64,000 bases of DNA from Lutimaribacter degradans (GCF_023703375.1 NZ_JAMQGO010000007.1:117259-181258); one strand, 5' to 3'; positions 1 to 9,278 are shown, counted from the first letter of the stretch. Notes: generated from the letters alone by a model not told the origin. A program made the numbers and translations.

Positions 1-563
1 CCCTGCGCCAGCGTCATGACGATCTCGTAACCTTGGCGCTGGTGAAAGCTCTCTTCCTTGCAAACGCGGATCATCGCGCGCGCATAGGGCCCGAACGAGC
101 AGCGGCACAGCGGAATCTGGTTCATGATCGCCGCACCATCGACCAGCCAGCCGATGATGCCGATATCGGCCCATGTCAGCGTGGGATAGTTGAAGATGCT
201 TGAATACTTGGCCTTGCCCGAGTGCAGTTCCTCGGTCATCTGCTCGCGGCTGACACCCAGGGTTTCGGCGGCCGAATACAGGTAAAGCCCATGCCCACCC
301 TCGTCCTGCACCTTGGCCAGCAGCGCGGCCTTGCGGCGCAGGCTGGGCGCGCGGGTGATCCAGTTGCCCTCGGGCAGCATACCCACGATTTCCGAGTGGG
401 CGTGCTGGCCAATCTGGCGCACCAGCGTGCGGCGATATCCCTCGGGCATCGGATCGTTCGGTTCGATCTTTTCCTCGGCGTCGACGCGCCGCTGGAAGGC
501 TTCCAGAAACTCCGGTGTTTCCGCGGTGCGTCCGTCAGCACCGATCAGGCCCTGGCTGTACAT
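1..563 (-). CDS. paaA: 1,2-phenylacetyl-CoA epoxidase subunit PaaA (partial, 3' end outside window)
   Basis: The visible 187 residues match PaaA, the catalytic di-iron subunit of the PaaABCDE complex that epoxidises phenylacetyl-CoA in aerobic phenylacetate breakdown. Recognisable stretches are [36 protein letters not shown] and [20 protein letters not shown]; the E/H residues in the first two belong to the metal-binding helices of this ferritin-like fold. The gene runs off the left edge, so the rest of the paa operon should lie to the left. The start at 563 is preceded by a strong AGGAGG site. A long inverted repeat lies just upstream (597-632) and may be its operator. Identification is firm; only the C-terminal part is missing. 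Confidence 0.95.
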   Translation of the reverse strand, partial: MYSQGLIGADGRTAETPEFLEAFQRRVDAEEKIEPNDPMPEGYRRTLVRQIGQHAHSEIVGMLPEGNWITRAPSLRRKAALLAKVQDEGGHGLYLYSAAETLGVSREQMTEELHSGKAKYSSIFNYPTLTWADIGIIGWLVDGAAIMNQIPLCRCSFGPYARAMIRVCKEESFHQRQGYEIVMTLAQ

Positions 564-596
564 GCGTGGCTCCTCCTGTCGCTTCACATGTTATAA

Positions 597-632
597 GTTA
601 CAAAAACACTTTCTCAAAGAGTTTTTTGTAAC
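597..632. promoter_or_regulatory. Inverted repeat between paaA and the epimerase gene, probable operator
   Basis: GTTACAAAAACACTTT at 597-612 is mirrored by AAAGAGTTTTTTGTAAC at 616-632, with one base of slippage between arms and a 3-nt centre. It lies 34 bp upstream of the paaA start codon in an AT-rich patch of otherwise GC-rich DNA. Position and symmetry fit a repressor site for the paa operon (PaaR-type TetR regulators control such operons in other bacteria), but no regulator gene is visible here, so the assignment is inference. Confidence 0.5.
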
Positions 633-669
633 ACTTGCCCCGGCCCGCCCTCTAACCCATTTATCACGC

Positions 670-1527
670 ATGGAAAAAACCCTGCTTTCTTTCGGCCACG
701 GATACGTGGCCCAAACCCTGGCGCCGCTGTTGCTGACGCGGGGCTGGACTATCTATGGAACCACGAGAAACCCCAATAAAGTCAAAGATCTACAAGATCA
801 GGGGGTGCGGCCATTGTTATGGGGACAAGACGACATTGCCGCCATCATCGCGGGTGCGACTCACATCATGTCCTCGGTCGCGCCCGCCGAGGGGAAAGAC
901 CCTGTCCTGGCCGAGTTCAGGCAGGACATCGCGCAAGCCGCGCCACGTCTGCACTGGGCTGGCTACCTTTCCACTACCGGGGTCTACGGCGATCACCAGG
1001 GCGGCTGGGTGGATGAAACCACGCCGCTGGCCCCCGGCACCGCGCGGGGCAAGGCGCGGGTTGCCGCCGAACGCGGCTGGGCCGACATCCCCGGCCTGCC
1101 GCTGCATGTCTTTCGCCTGCCCGGTATCTACGGTCCCGGTCGCAGCGCCTTTGACAGGCTGCGCGCGGGCAATGCCCGGCGCATCATCAAGCCCGGCCAG
1201 GTCTTTTCGCGCATCCATGTCGACGACATCGCGCAAGTTCTGGCCGCGTCCATGGCGGCGCCCGACCCCGGCGCAATCTACAATGTCTGCGATGACGAAC
1301 CCGCCCCGTCGCAAGACGTGATCGCCCACGCCGCCGAATTGCTGGACCTGCCGCTGCCTCCGGCGGTCGATTTCGATACCGCGAACCTTTCACCCATGGC
1401 ACGCAGCTTTTATTCCGAATCCAAGCGCATGCGAAACGACCGCATCAAGACCAAGCTGGGCATCACCCTGCACCACCCCACCTACCGCGAGGGGCTGGCC
1501 GCCATCCTGGCGTCGGACCGCGCGTGA
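670..1527 (+). CDS. NAD-dependent epimerase/dehydratase family protein (atypical SDR, YeeZ-like)
   Basis: The 285-residue product starts MEKTLLSFGHGYVAQTLAPLL, a Rossmann entry of the atypical short-chain dehydrogenase type where the glycine motif reads GHGYVA. A YLSTTGVYGDHQGGWVDE segment in the middle holds the YGD-type active-site region, and HVFRLPGIYGPGR is typical of extended SDR sugar-epimerase-like proteins. The substrate cannot be told. I chose the ATG at 670 because the protein fold begins there; a longer in-frame extension starts inside the paaA antisense region and is not credible. The stop codon overlaps the start of exoD by one base (TGATG), so the two are translationally coupled. 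Confidence 0.85.
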   Translation: MEKTLLSFGHGYVAQTLAPLLLTRGWTIYGTTRNPNKVKDLQDQGVRPLLWGQDDIAAIIAGATHIMSSVAPAEGKDPVLAEFRQDIAQAAPRLHWAGYLSTTGVYGDHQGGWVDETTPLAPGTARGKARVAAERGWADIPGLPLHVFRLPGIYGPGRSAFDRLRAGNARRIIKPGQVFSRIHVDDIAQVLAASMAAPDPGAIYNVCDDEPAPSQDVIAHAAELLDLPLPPAVDFDTANLSPMARSFYSESKRMRNDRIKTKLGITLHHPTYREGLAAILASDRA

Positions 1528-2120
1528 TGACCGCCCCCGGCCCCGACAGCCTGCGCGCCTTGCTCGAGGCGCTGCGCCCCGACGAGGGCGACGAGCATAT
1601 TTCGCTCCGCCAGATCATCGGCCATGTCGGAGACCGGTCCTTTTCCGGGCTGGTCCTGCTGATCGGGCTTATTCTGGTTTCGCCCCTGTCAGCCATTCCC
1701 GGCGCGCCGACGATGGGCATGTTGATCATCGTCACGACCACCAGCCAATACCTCTTGGGGCGCGACCACCTTTGGCTTCCGGCAATGCTGCTGGATCGTT
1801 CTTTGGACCGCGACAGGGTGGAACGCGCCATCGACTTTCTGCACAAGCCGCTTGGCTGGGTCGATCGCCGCACCCGCCGCCGCCTGCCCTTCCTGACGCA
1901 CAGACCGTTGAAATGGCTGGTGGTGCTGACGATCATGGCCACTGCCCTGCCCTGGCCGCTGCTCGAACCGCTACCGATGGTGACCAGCATCGGCGCCACG
2001 GCCATATCTCTGCTGTCCATCGGTCTCGTCACGCGCGACGGGTTGTTCGTGGTGCTGGGCTATGCCTTCCTGGGGGCGCTTGGGGTGACGCTGTTCCAGG
2101 TTTGGGGGGCGATCTGGTAG
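1527..2120 (+). CDS. exoD: ExoD family exopolysaccharide synthesis protein
   Basis: The 197-residue membrane protein has the ExoD layout: a soluble N-terminal part (LRALLEALRPDEGDEHISLRQ), a GDRSFSGLVLLIGLILVSP segment, then several hydrophobic helices, with LPAMLLDRSLDRDRVERAIDFL between them. ExoD proteins were named for a role in exopolysaccharide production in Sinorhizobium; the molecular function is unknown. The ATG at 1527 overlaps the previous stop; a GTG at 1524 is an alternative start two residues... one codon upstream. Family assignment is good and the physiological role is open. Confidence 0.85.
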   Translation: MTAPGPDSLRALLEALRPDEGDEHISLRQIIGHVGDRSFSGLVLLIGLILVSPLSAIPGAPTMGMLIIVTTTSQYLLGRDHLWLPAMLLDRSLDRDRVERAIDFLHKPLGWVDRRTRRRLPFLTHRPLKWLVVLTIMATALPWPLLEPLPMVTSIGATAISLLSIGLVTRDGLFVVLGYAFLGALGVTLFQVWGAIW

Positions 2121-2135
2121 GCGCGGCGCCTGGAA

Positions 2136-4061
2136 TTACGCCCGCTTCCCCATCACCTCGACGCCCAGAACCTGCAGAACCTTTGCCTCGATATCCTCGG
2201 CGCTCAGACCCGCCGAGGCATACATGTCAGCGGGGCTGGCATGGTCGATGAAGGTATCGGGCAGCACCATCGAGCGGAATTTCAACCCGGTGTCGAAAAC
2301 GCCCTCGTCGCCCAGCAATTGCGCCACGTGGCTACCAAACCCGCCCACGGCGCCCTCTTCGATGGTAATCAGCGCCTCGTGATCGCGGGCCAACCGCATG
2401 ATAAGTTCCCGGTCCAACGGCTTGGCAAAGCGGGCATCGGCCACCGTCGGCGACACGCCGCGCGCGCCAAGGGCCTCGCAGGCTTTCATCACCTCGCCCA
2501 GCCGCGTGCCGAAAGACAGGATCGCCACGCGCGACCCCTCGCAGATCATGCGGCCGCGCCCGATTTCCAGGGGTTCACCGCGTTCGGGCATCGTCACGCC
2601 CGACCCTTCGCCACGCGGATAGCGAAAGGCAATGGGCCCTTCGTCATGGGCCGCAGCGGTGGCAATCATATGCGTCAGCTCGGCCTCGTCGGCGGCGGCC
2701 ATCACGACGAAACCGGGCAGGTTCGACAGGTAGGCAATATCGAACGACCCGGCATGGGTGGCGCCATCGGCCCCCACCAGCCCCGCACGGTCGATCGCGA
2801 ACCGCACCGGCAGGCGCTGGATCGCCACGTCATGCACCACCTGGTCATACCCGCGTTGCAGGAACGTCGAATACATCGCGCAGAACGGGCGCATCCCTCC
2901 CGCCGCCAGCGCGGCGGAAAAGGTGACGCCATGCTGCTCGGCAATGCCAACGTCGAAGACGCGGCTGGGGTAGCGCTCGGCCATCAGGTCCAGCCCCGTG
3001 CCACCGGGCATGGCCGCCGTCACTGCGCAAATCCGCGGGTCTTCGGCCGCAAGCGCCGTCAACGTGCGGCCGAACACGCTGGTATAGCTGGGCGCGTTGC
3101 TGGGCGCCTTTTTCTGCTTGCCGGTGGCCAGGTCGAACTTGGCGGTCGCGTGGCCACCATCCCTGGCGTTTTCGGCCGGGGCGTATCCCTTGCCCTTTTT
3201 CGTCAGAACATGGATCAGCATCGGCCCGGTCGCCCGCGCCTTGACCGTGCGCAAAACCGGCAACAACTGGTCGAAATCATGCCCGTCGATCGGCCCGACA
3301 TAGGAAAACCCCAACGCCTCGAACAGGGTGCCGCCCACGGCAATACCCTTGAGCATGTCCTTGGCCCGCTTGGCTCCTTCGCGGAACGGTTCGGGCAACA
3401 GGCTGACCGCGCCCTTGGCGGCGGATTTGAATTCCTGGAACGGCTCCCCGGCGTAAAGCCGGCTCAGGTAAGACGACAGCGCCCCAACGGGCGGCGCGAT
3501 GCTCATTTCATTGTCGTTCAGGATGACGAACAAACGCTTGTTCAGGTGGCCCGCGTTGTTCATCGCCTCGAACGCCATGCCCGCGCTCATCGAGCCGTCG
3601 CCGATCACCGCGATCGCATCGCCCAGGCCCGTCTCGATGCTGCCGCCCAGGTCACGCGCCACGGCAAAGCCCAGCGCCGCGCTGATCGAGGTGCTGGAAT
3701 GTGCCGCGCCGAACGGATCATAGGGCGATTCCGAGCGTTTGGTGAACCCGCTCAACCCGCCCTTTTGCCGGATGGTGCGAATGCGGTCGCGCCGCCCGGT
3801 GATGATCTTGTGCGGGTACGATTGGTGCGAAACGTCCCAGATCAGCTTGTCGCGTGGCGTGTCGAAAATCGCGTGCAGCGCCACGGTCAACTCGACAACG
3901 CCCAGCCCGGCGCCCAGATGACCGCCGGTTTCGCTGACGGCGGCGATGGTTTCGGCCCGCAACTCATCGGCCACCTGGCGCAATTGCCGATCCGACAAGC
4001 GTTTGAGGTCGGCTGGCGCGCCGATCGTATCGAGAAGCGGTGTGGCGGGCGTGTCTGTCAT
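2136..4061 (-). CDS. dxs: 1-deoxy-D-xylulose-5-phosphate synthase
   Basis: This 641-residue thiamine-diphosphate enzyme condenses pyruvate and glyceraldehyde 3-phosphate to DXP, the first step of the MEP isoprenoid pathway and a source for thiamine and pyridoxal. Visible signatures are [16 protein letters not shown] near residue 76, [11 protein letters not shown] near 121, the TPP motif [15 protein letters not shown] from 154, and the transketolase pyrimidine-domain stretch [15 protein letters not shown]. Length is normal. The start is placed at 4061, after a GGGAGGGGAG site; a longer frame to 4169 has no family support. It follows ispA, xseB and a deacetylase-like gene on the same strand, the usual alphaproteobacterial arrangement. 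Confidence 0.96.
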   Translation of the reverse strand: MTDTPATPLLDTIGAPADLKRLSDRQLRQVADELRAETIAAVSETGGHLGAGLGVVELTVALHAIFDTPRDKLIWDVSHQSYPHKIITGRRDRIRTIRQKGGLSGFTKRSESPYDPFGAAHSSTSISAALGFAVARDLGGSIETGLGDAIAVIGDGSMSAGMAFEAMNNAGHLNKRLFVILNDNEMSIAPPVGALSSYLSRLYAGEPFQEFKSAAKGAVSLLPEPFREGAKRAKDMLKGIAVGGTLFEALGFSYVGPIDGHDFDQLLPVLRTVKARATGPMLIHVLTKKGKGYAPAENARDGGHATAKFDLATGKQKKAPSNAPSYTSVFGRTLTALAAEDPRICAVTAAMPGGTGLDLMAERYPSRVFDVGIAEQHGVTFSAALAAGGMRPFCAMYSTFLQRGYDQVVHDVAIQRLPVRFAIDRAGLVGADGATHAGSFDIAYLSNLPGFVVMAAADEAELTHMIATAAAHDEGPIAFRYPRGEGSGVTMPERGEPLEIGRGRMICEGSRVAILSFGTRLGEVMKACEALGARGVSPTVADARFAKPLDRELIMRLARDHEALITIEEGAVGGFGSHVAQLLGDEGVFDTGLKFRSMVLPDTFIDHASPADMYASAGLSAEDIEAKVLQVLGVEVMGKRA

Positions 4062-4087
4062 CTCGGCTCCCCTCCCGGGGGGTTGGC

Positions 4088-4954
4088 TCAGCTGTCGCGG
4101 GCAATAACGAAGCGCGCGGCATGCCGCAAGCTGTCTGCCGCGTCTGCGTAAACAGCTAGCGCATCGCAAGCTTCCGTCACCAGGTCGGCCGCACGGCGTT
4201 TGGCCGCGTCCAGCCCCAGCAGCGAAACAAAGGTGGCCTTGCCGGCGGCGGCATCCTTGCCCACCGCCTTGCCGGTCTTTTCGGGATCGCCCGTCACGTC
4301 CAGCACGTCATCGGCGATCTGAAAGGCCAGCCCGATGCAATCGCCATAGGTTTTCAACGGCTTCTGGTCGGCGCGCGCCATCAACGGCCCGGCGCAGGCC
4401 GACCAAGTTATCAGGGCGCCGGTCTTGCCGGCCTGCAGGTCGGTGATCTGCTCAAGCGTCAGCGGGGTGGGCGCGGTTTCGGCGGCGATGTCCAGCGCTT
4501 GGCCCCGCACCATGCCGCCCGCACCGGCAGCGCGCGCCAGGCTCAACCCCAGGTCGGCGCGCACCGCGCCATCCGGGTGGCCGCGCGGGTCGGCGACCAG
4601 TTCAAAGGCCAGCGTCTGCAACGCATCCCCCGCCAGAACGGCGGTTGCCTCGTCCCACCGGCGATGCACTGTGGGCATGCCCCGGCGCTCGTCGTCATCG
4701 TCCATGCAGGGCAAATCGTCATGCACCAGGCTGTAGGCATGCAGCGCCTCGATCGCGGTGGCGGGCCAGACCGCATGATCGGGCGCGATCCCGTGCAGGC
4801 GCGCGCCCTCCATCACGAACAGCGCGCGCAGGCGCTTGCCGCCCCGGCTGGCATACCCCATCGCCTCGGCCACGGTGCCATCATACTGGCCAATCGCCAC
4901 GTCGAGATGCGCCTGCACCTGCGCGGCCACGTCGCTGCGCACCCGGTCCAGCAC
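4088..4954 (-). CDS. ispA: Polyprenyl (farnesyl/geranyl) diphosphate synthase
   Basis: The 288-residue trans-isoprenyl diphosphate synthase carries the substrate-binding GGKR at 38-41, the first aspartate-rich motif [14 protein letters not shown] at 79-92 and the second, DDVLD, at 215-219. It condenses IPP with allylic diphosphates, most likely up to farnesyl diphosphate given the family and neighbourhood. The start is a GTG at 4954, three bases after the xseB stop codon, so translation is probably coupled to xseB. dxs follows 26 bp downstream. Product chain length cannot be read with certainty from the sequence. Confidence 0.93.
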   Translation of the reverse strand: MLDRVRSDVAAQVQAHLDVAIGQYDGTVAEAMGYASRGGKRLRALFVMEGARLHGIAPDHAVWPATAIEALHAYSLVHDDLPCMDDDDERRGMPTVHRRWDEATAVLAGDALQTLAFELVADPRGHPDGAVRADLGLSLARAAGAGGMVRGQALDIAAETAPTPLTLEQITDLQAGKTGALITWSACAGPLMARADQKPLKTYGDCIGLAFQIADDVLDVTGDPEKTGKAVGKDAAAGKATFVSLLGLDAAKRRAADLVTEACDALAVYADAADSLRHAARFVIARDS

Positions 4955-4957
4955 CCT

Positions 4958-5200
4958 TTACATCCCTTCGACGGGCGTGGTGCCGGTGGGGTTGCCCTCA
5001 CCGTCAAGGGTGATGGCGGCCACCTTTTCCTCGGCCTCTTTCAGCTTGGCTTCGCAGCGCTTCTTCAACTCGGCCCCGCGTTCGTACAGGGTGATCGACT
5101 GTTCCAGCGGCACGTCGCCGCGCTCCAACTGGCCCACCACCTCTTCCAAGGCGCGCATCGCCTCTTCGAAACTCATCTCTTCCAAGGGTTTTTCGGTCAT
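4958..5200 (-). CDS. xseB: Exodeoxyribonuclease VII small subunit
   Basis: The 80-residue protein matches XseB: SFEEAMRALEEVVGQLERGD, then LEQSITLYERGAELKKRCEAKLKEAEEKV, a helical hairpin that wraps the large subunit XseA in the exonuclease VII complex (single-strand DNA degradation). Its ATG overlaps the stop of the upstream deacetylase-like gene by four bases (ATGA), and ispA starts three bases after its stop, so the three genes form a tightly coupled unit. xseA is not in this window. Confidence 0.95.
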   Translation of the reverse strand: MTEKPLEEMSFEEAMRALEEVVGQLERGDVPLEQSITLYERGAELKKRCEAKLKEAEEKVAAITLDGEGNPTGTTPVEGM

Positions 5201-6126
5201 GCGCCCTTCTCCTTCAATACCTTGACATGCGCGGCCGCGCTTTCCGCCAGCGCCTCCAGGTCATAGCCGCCTTCCAGCGCCGACACCACACGCGCCCCGC
5301 AATGTTTCGCGGCCAGATCGCACAGCTTTTCGGTCAGCCACACGTAATCCGCGACCTCCCAGTTCAGGTTGGCCAGCGGGTCGGCGCGATGGGCGTCGAA
5401 CCCGGCCGAGATCATCAGCAGCTCGGGCCTGTAGGTGTCGATGCGCGGGAACACCTGTTCCTCGTAAACCGCGCGCATCTCGGCCCCGCCCGTCATCGGC
5501 GCCAGGGGCAGGTTCACGACCTGGTCATGCGCCCCCTTTTCATCGGGCGCGCCGGTGCCCGGCCAAAGCGGGCTCTGGTGCGACGAGAAAAACAGCGCCC
5601 GCCCCTCGTCCCACAGCAGATCCTGCGTTCCGTTGCCATGATGCACGTCGAAATCGACGATCGCCACGCGCGTCAGCCCGTGCACCTCCATCGCGTGTTT
5701 CGCGGCCAGCGCGACGTTGCCGAACAGGCAAAAGCCCATATGCGTCTCGCGCTCGGCATGATGGCCGGGCGGGCGCGTGGCGACAAAGGCATTCGTCACC
5801 TCGCCCGCCATCACGGCATCCACCGCCGCCACGGCCCCGCCCAGCGCGCGCCGCGCTGCCGCCACCGAACCGGGCGACATATGCGTGTCGTCATCCAGTT
5901 GCACCGTGCCTGCGGCGGGCTCGGACGCCACGATCTTGTCAAGGTAGCTTTGCGGATGGCCACGCAGGATCGTCGCGTCCTGGGCCAGCGGCGCCTCGCG
6001 CCGGTCCAGCCCGCCCATCCCCGCCAGCGCGGCGCGCACATGCTCCAGCCGCGCCACCTGTTCCGGGTGGCCCGGCGGCGTCACGTGGCCCAGGCAATCG
6101 TCATGCCAATAAAGCGCGGTTCCCAT
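5197..6126 (-). CDS. Histone deacetylase family / acetylpolyamine amidohydrolase-like protein
   Basis: The 309-residue protein has the arginase-deacetylase fold signatures: HPEQVARLEHV near residue 20, RPPGHHAE at 118-125 with the catalytic His pair, and the zinc site VDFDVHHGNGTQD at 157-169, followed by SAGFDAHRADPL and LEGGYD. Class II deacetylase-like enzymes of bacteria act on acetylated small molecules (acetylpolyamines, acetoin-related) or proteins; the substrate here is unknown. The start at 6126 follows a GGGGGGAG site; an upstream in-frame extension to 6204 is not conserved-looking. It heads the xseB-ispA-dxs unit. Confidence 0.9.
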   Translation of the reverse strand: MGTALYWHDDCLGHVTPPGHPEQVARLEHVRAALAGMGGLDRREAPLAQDATILRGHPQSYLDKIVASEPAAGTVQLDDDTHMSPGSVAAARRALGGAVAAVDAVMAGEVTNAFVATRPPGHHAERETHMGFCLFGNVALAAKHAMEVHGLTRVAIVDFDVHHGNGTQDLLWDEGRALFFSSHQSPLWPGTGAPDEKGAHDQVVNLPLAPMTGGAEMRAVYEEQVFPRIDTYRPELLMISAGFDAHRADPLANLNWEVADYVWLTEKLCDLAAKHCGARVVSALEGGYDLEALAESAAAHVKVLKEKGA

Positions 6127-6207
6127 ACTCCCCCCTATAGTCGTCTTGCCAAGTAAATTCCCGCCAAAAGCGCTCGACCGTGACATGCAACCCCGTCGCG
6201 ACAAGGA

Positions 6208-6921
6208 TCAATCCGGCGCCAGCATGTAACCCGCCCCGCGCACCGTCTGCAAATAGCGCGGCTGTTTCGGGTCTTGCTCCAGCTTGCGGCGCAGCCGTGT
6301 TATCTGCACATCGACCGCGCGTTCCTGCGCATGGCCACCACCCGCGGCCCCACCCCGGCCCAGGTCCTCGACCAGCTTGGCCCGGCTGATCGGCGCACCG
6401 GGCTGCGCGGCGAAAATCCGCATCAGCTGGCTTTCGGTGGCGGTCAGGCGCACCGGCTCGTGGCCGCGCCACAGCTCGCCCCGCTCGATATCATAACGGA
6501 CAGCGCCCAGGTGCAGCACCTTGGGAATGGTTGCATCCGTTTCCGGCTCGGGCACGCGGCGCAGGATCGCGTTGATGCGCAGCAGCAATTCGCGCGGCTC
6601 GAACGGTTTGGCCAGGTAATCGTCAGCGCCCGCTTCCAGCCCGGCGATGCGGTCTGTGGTTTCGCCCTTGGCGGTCAGCAGCAGAATGGGCGTGGCCGAG
6701 GTTTCGCGGATCGCGCGGGTCAGGCTGACGCCATCCTCGCCCGGCATCATCACGTCCATCACGATCATGTCGAAATCGAGCCCCGCCAGCAGGCGCCTTG
6801 CATGGGCCGCGTCACGCGCCGCGGACACGAAAAACCCGTGCTTGACCAGGAACTTCGCCAGCAGGCTGCGGATCCGTTCGTCATCATCGACGATCAGCAG
6901 ATGGGCCTCTATGTCGTTCAT
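6208..6921 (-). CDS. petR: OmpR-family response regulator (PetR-like)
   Basis: The 237-residue protein has an N-terminal receiver domain (acidic pair in IVDDDERIR, phospho-acceptor Asp in MIVMDVMMPGEDG, Lys in DDYLAKPFEPREL) and a C-terminal winged helix ending RRKLEQDPKQPRYLQTVRGAGYM. The pairing with a MarR-type gene directly upstream, overlapping by four bases, reproduces the petP-petR operon described in Rhodobacter capsulatus, where PetR is an essential regulator. No sensor kinase gene is adjacent, as in that case. The unusual glycine-rich insert GRGGAAGGGHAQE lies inside the DNA-binding domain. Confidence 0.88.
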   Translation of the reverse strand: MNDIEAHLLIVDDDERIRSLLAKFLVKHGFFVSAARDAAHARRLLAGLDFDMIVMDVMMPGEDGVSLTRAIRETSATPILLLTAKGETTDRIAGLEAGADDYLAKPFEPRELLLRINAILRRVPEPETDATIPKVLHLGAVRYDIERGELWRGHEPVRLTATESQLMRIFAAQPGAPISRAKLVEDLGRGGAAGGGHAQERAVDVQITRLRRKLEQDPKQPRYLQTVRGAGYMLAPD

Positions 6922-7415
6922 GCGCCACTCTCCTTCAGTGCCTGGTACCGGCGGCGCATATCGGGGTCCATCATCGCTTCCAGCACTTGGCGAAACCCGG
7001 CCACCGCCTGCGGCCCGGCCACGCGATAGGCCGCACGCATCCGCGCCCGTTGCGCATCCGACAAACGCTGCTCCAGCGCCTTTCCGGCATCGGTCAGGTA
7101 AAGGTGGCGCTCGCGCTTGTCGGTGCGGCCCACCCTGCTTTCGACCAGACCATCCTCGATCAGGGTGCGCAACACACGGTTCAGCGATTGCTTTGTAACA
7201 CCCAGAATGGCCAACAGGTTGGTTACCGTGGTGCCCGGTGCGCGGTTGATGAAATGGATCGCGCGGTGATGCGCCCGACCATAGGCCATGTCGGCCAGGA
7301 TACGGTCAGGATCGGCGGTGAACCCGCGATAGGCAAAGAACATCGCCTCGATCCCCTGTCGCAACTGCTCATCAGTCAGGAAAAGCAGGTTTTCTCCGGT
7401 GGACGGGTCCGACAT
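6918..7415 (-). CDS. petP: MarR-family transcriptional regulator (PetP-like)
   Basis: The 165-residue protein has a MarR winged helix: TVTNLLAILGVTKQSLNRVLRTLIEDGLVESRVG with the recognition helix, then the wing GRTDKRERHLYLTDAGKALEQRL. It lies directly upstream of petR with an ATGA overlap, the arrangement known as petP-petR in purple bacteria. The start at 7415 is preceded by AAAGGGGGG; the longer frame to 7568 would extend through the promoter region and is rejected. It is divergent from ilvE, with 169 bp between the start codons. The effector is unknown. Confidence 0.87.
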   Translation of the reverse strand: MSDPSTGENLLFLTDEQLRQGIEAMFFAYRGFTADPDRILADMAYGRAHHRAIHFINRAPGTTVTNLLAILGVTKQSLNRVLRTLIEDGLVESRVGRTDKRERHLYLTDAGKALEQRLSDAQRARMRAAYRVAGPQAVAGFRQVLEAMMDPDMRRRYQALKESGA

Positions 7416-7456
7416 ATGCCCCCCTTTGGCTTTCGCCTTATGCCTGTCTTCTGTGC

Positions 7457-7485
7457 AGTTTATGTCAGCCTTGTTGACTTTCCAA
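7457..7485 (-). promoter_or_regulatory. Predicted sigma-70-type promoter for petP-petR
   Basis: Read on the minus strand, TTGGAA (7480-7485) and TAAACT (7457-7462) are separated by exactly 17 bp and lie about 45 bp upstream of the petP start. Both boxes match the consensus only partly, so this is a prediction. Confidence 0.4.
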
Positions 7486-7584
7486 GACGCATTTGGTAGC
7501 GAATCGCAGTTTTTGCGTAACTTTATGACCGTATCGGACGTATTGGGCGCAACATGTGCAAAGATCAAGCCGAGGAGAGCGCAA

Positions 7585-8451
7585 ATGGCAGGCTATGACG
7601 ATCGGGATGGCAAGATCTGGCTGGACGGCCAGTTGGTGGACTGGCGCAAGGCGAACGTACATGTGCTTACCCACGCGCTGCATTATGCCAGCTCCGTATT
7701 CGAGGGCGAACGCTGCTACGGCGGCAAGATTTTCAAAAGCCGCGAACACTCCGAACGCCTGCTGCAATCGGGCCGCCTGATCGACTTTGAGATTCCCTAT
7801 AGCGTGGATGAAATCGAAGCCGCGAAAGACGCGACGCTCAAGGCTAACGGACTGACAGACGCCTATGTGCGCGCCTTCGCCTGGCGCGGCGCGGGCGAAG
7901 ACATGGGCGTCGCGTCTGCCCGCAACCCGGTGCGCATGGCCGTGGCCGTCTGGTCATGGGGCAATTACTATGGCGACGCCAAGATGAAGGGCGCCAAGCT
8001 GGATATCGCCAAGTGGCGCCGCCCCGACCCGGCCACCGCGCCCAGCCAGGCCAAGGCGGCTGGCCTCTACATGATCGCCACGATGTCGAAGCACACGGCC
8101 GAGGCCAAGGGCTGCTCGGACGCGATGATGATGGATTACCGCGGCTACGTGGCCGAGGCGACGGGCGCCAACATCTTCTTCGTCAAGGATGGCAAGGTGC
8201 ATACCCCCACGCCCGACGCGTTCCTGAATGGCATCACCCGCCAGACAGTGATCGAGATGCTGACCCGAAAGGGCATCGAGGTGGTCGAGCGCCACATCAT
8301 GCCCGAAGAGCTGGAAGGGTTCGAACAGTGCTGGCTGACCGGCACCGCGGCCGAGGTCACCCCGGTCGGGCAAATCGGCGACTACAATTTCGAGGTCGGC
8401 ACCCTGACCCGCGAAATCGCCGAAGAGTACGAGAAACTGGTGCGCAGCTAA
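7585..8451 (+). CDS. ilvE: Branched-chain amino acid aminotransferase
   Basis: The 288-residue fold-type IV PLP enzyme interconverts leucine, isoleucine and valine with their 2-oxoacids. HALHYASSVFEGERCY near residue 30 is the usual start region, the catalytic lysine is K157 in PSQAKAAGLYM, and YVAEATGANIFFVKDG and FLNGITRQTVIEM are typical of the family. The start at 7585 follows GAGGAGAG; a longer frame begins inside the divergent promoter region. A hairpin terminator follows the gene. Length is normal for IlvE. Confidence 0.95.
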   Translation: MAGYDDRDGKIWLDGQLVDWRKANVHVLTHALHYASSVFEGERCYGGKIFKSREHSERLLQSGRLIDFEIPYSVDEIEAAKDATLKANGLTDAYVRAFAWRGAGEDMGVASARNPVRMAVAVWSWGNYYGDAKMKGAKLDIAKWRRPDPATAPSQAKAAGLYMIATMSKHTAEAKGCSDAMMMDYRGYVAEATGANIFFVKDGKVHTPTPDAFLNGITRQTVIEMLTRKGIEVVERHIMPEELEGFEQCWLTGTAAEVTPVGQIGDYNFEVGTLTREIAEEYEKLVRS

Positions 8452-8476
8452 GCCGGTTTGCGGCGTGACCTGGCCC

Positions 8477-8510
8477 GCCCTCGCAAGCAATTGCGGGGGC
8501 GTTTGCGTTC
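8477..8510 (+). terminator. Intrinsic terminator-like hairpin after ilvE
   Basis: GCCCTCGCAA (8477-8486) pairs with TTGCGGGGGC (8491-8500) across a GCAA tetraloop, allowing one G-U pair, followed by GTTTGCGTTC. It lies 26 bp past the ilvE stop and before the convergent gene's end at 8547, so it could serve both. Confidence 0.55.
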
Positions 8511-8546
8511 AAAAGGTATACCGCGCAAGTGTATCGTAAGGCGGGG

Positions 8547-9161
8547 TTAACCCCGTCCTGCCGCGTCGTGCGCTCCGCCACGCGTCGTGTGCCACTCCAA
8601 TGCCTCTTCAAGGCGGTCATCGCCCCAGAACATTTCGGTCCCGGCCGCCACGAAACTCGGCGCGCCAAATATACCGCGTGCCCGGGCCTCATCCGTTGCA
8701 GCCCCAAGCGCAGCATGTATCGCCGGCTCATCGGCCCGCGCCTGCACCCGTGCAACATCCTGCCCCAGGCCGGGCAGGATGGCCGCCAGCGACTCGGGCG
8801 TTCCGGCGGGAACGCGGTCCTGGAACCATGAACGGTAACTTTCGCGCACGAAAGGCACGCACCAGCCCTCTTGCCGGGCCAGCGTGGCAATGCGGTTCAC
8901 CTCTTCGAATTGCGGCAGCGGATAGGTCGCCGGAACCTTGACCGGCAAGCCGTGGGCCGCGGCGCGGCGCTCGATATCGCGCCACATATAGGCAGCTTTG
9001 GCGGGCTTCGTGGCGAAGGGCACATTGTCCATCTCGACCATGATCTCGCGCACGTTGAAGGGGCGCCAATCCACCGAACCCCCCCGCGCCTCGGCCAGTT
9101 CCGATAATCGCATCACGGACAGGTAGCTGTATGTACTGCCAACCGAGAACCAGAACTCCAT
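8547..9161 (-). CDS. 2-hydroxychromene-2-carboxylate isomerase / DsbA-family protein
   Basis: The roughly 204-residue product begins MEFWFSVGSTYSYLSVMRL, the start of the kappa-class GST/DsbA-like fold in which the catalytic SPYSYL-type loop here reads GSTYSYL. It ends with GIFGAPSFVAAGTEMFWGDDRLEEALEWH, the conserved cis-proline and C-terminal helix of HCCA isomerases. Members act in aromatic degradation or glutathione-linked detoxification; the substrate is unknown. Two in-frame ATGs exist: the one at 9170 sits only one base after GGGAG, whereas 9161 has ten bases of spacing, so I prefer 9161. The neighbours are unrelated. Confidence 0.83.
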   Translation of the reverse strand: MEFWFSVGSTYSYLSVMRLSELAEARGGSVDWRPFNVREIMVEMDNVPFATKPAKAAYMWRDIERRAAAHGLPVKVPATYPLPQFEEVNRIATLARQEGWCVPFVRESYRSWFQDRVPAGTPESLAAILPGLGQDVARVQARADEPAIHAALGAATDEARARGIFGAPSFVAAGTEMFWGDDRLEEALEWHTTRGGAHDAAGRG

Positions 9162-9278
9162 CGCTTTCATGCTCCCTCTTCCTGCAAGTGCGGGCAACAT
9201 AGCACGAAACCGCGCAAGGGCGCTTGAAGACTGCCCAGTTTGCTGCATCATCCGGTCAATCAGAAAAGGAAGAAACGA

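Noticed and set aside
2241..4151. 636-codon open frame on the plus strand opposite dxs
   Set aside because: Long antisense frames are expected opposite high-GC genes; composition is His/Arg/Gln-rich with no domain, and dxs on the other strand is certain.
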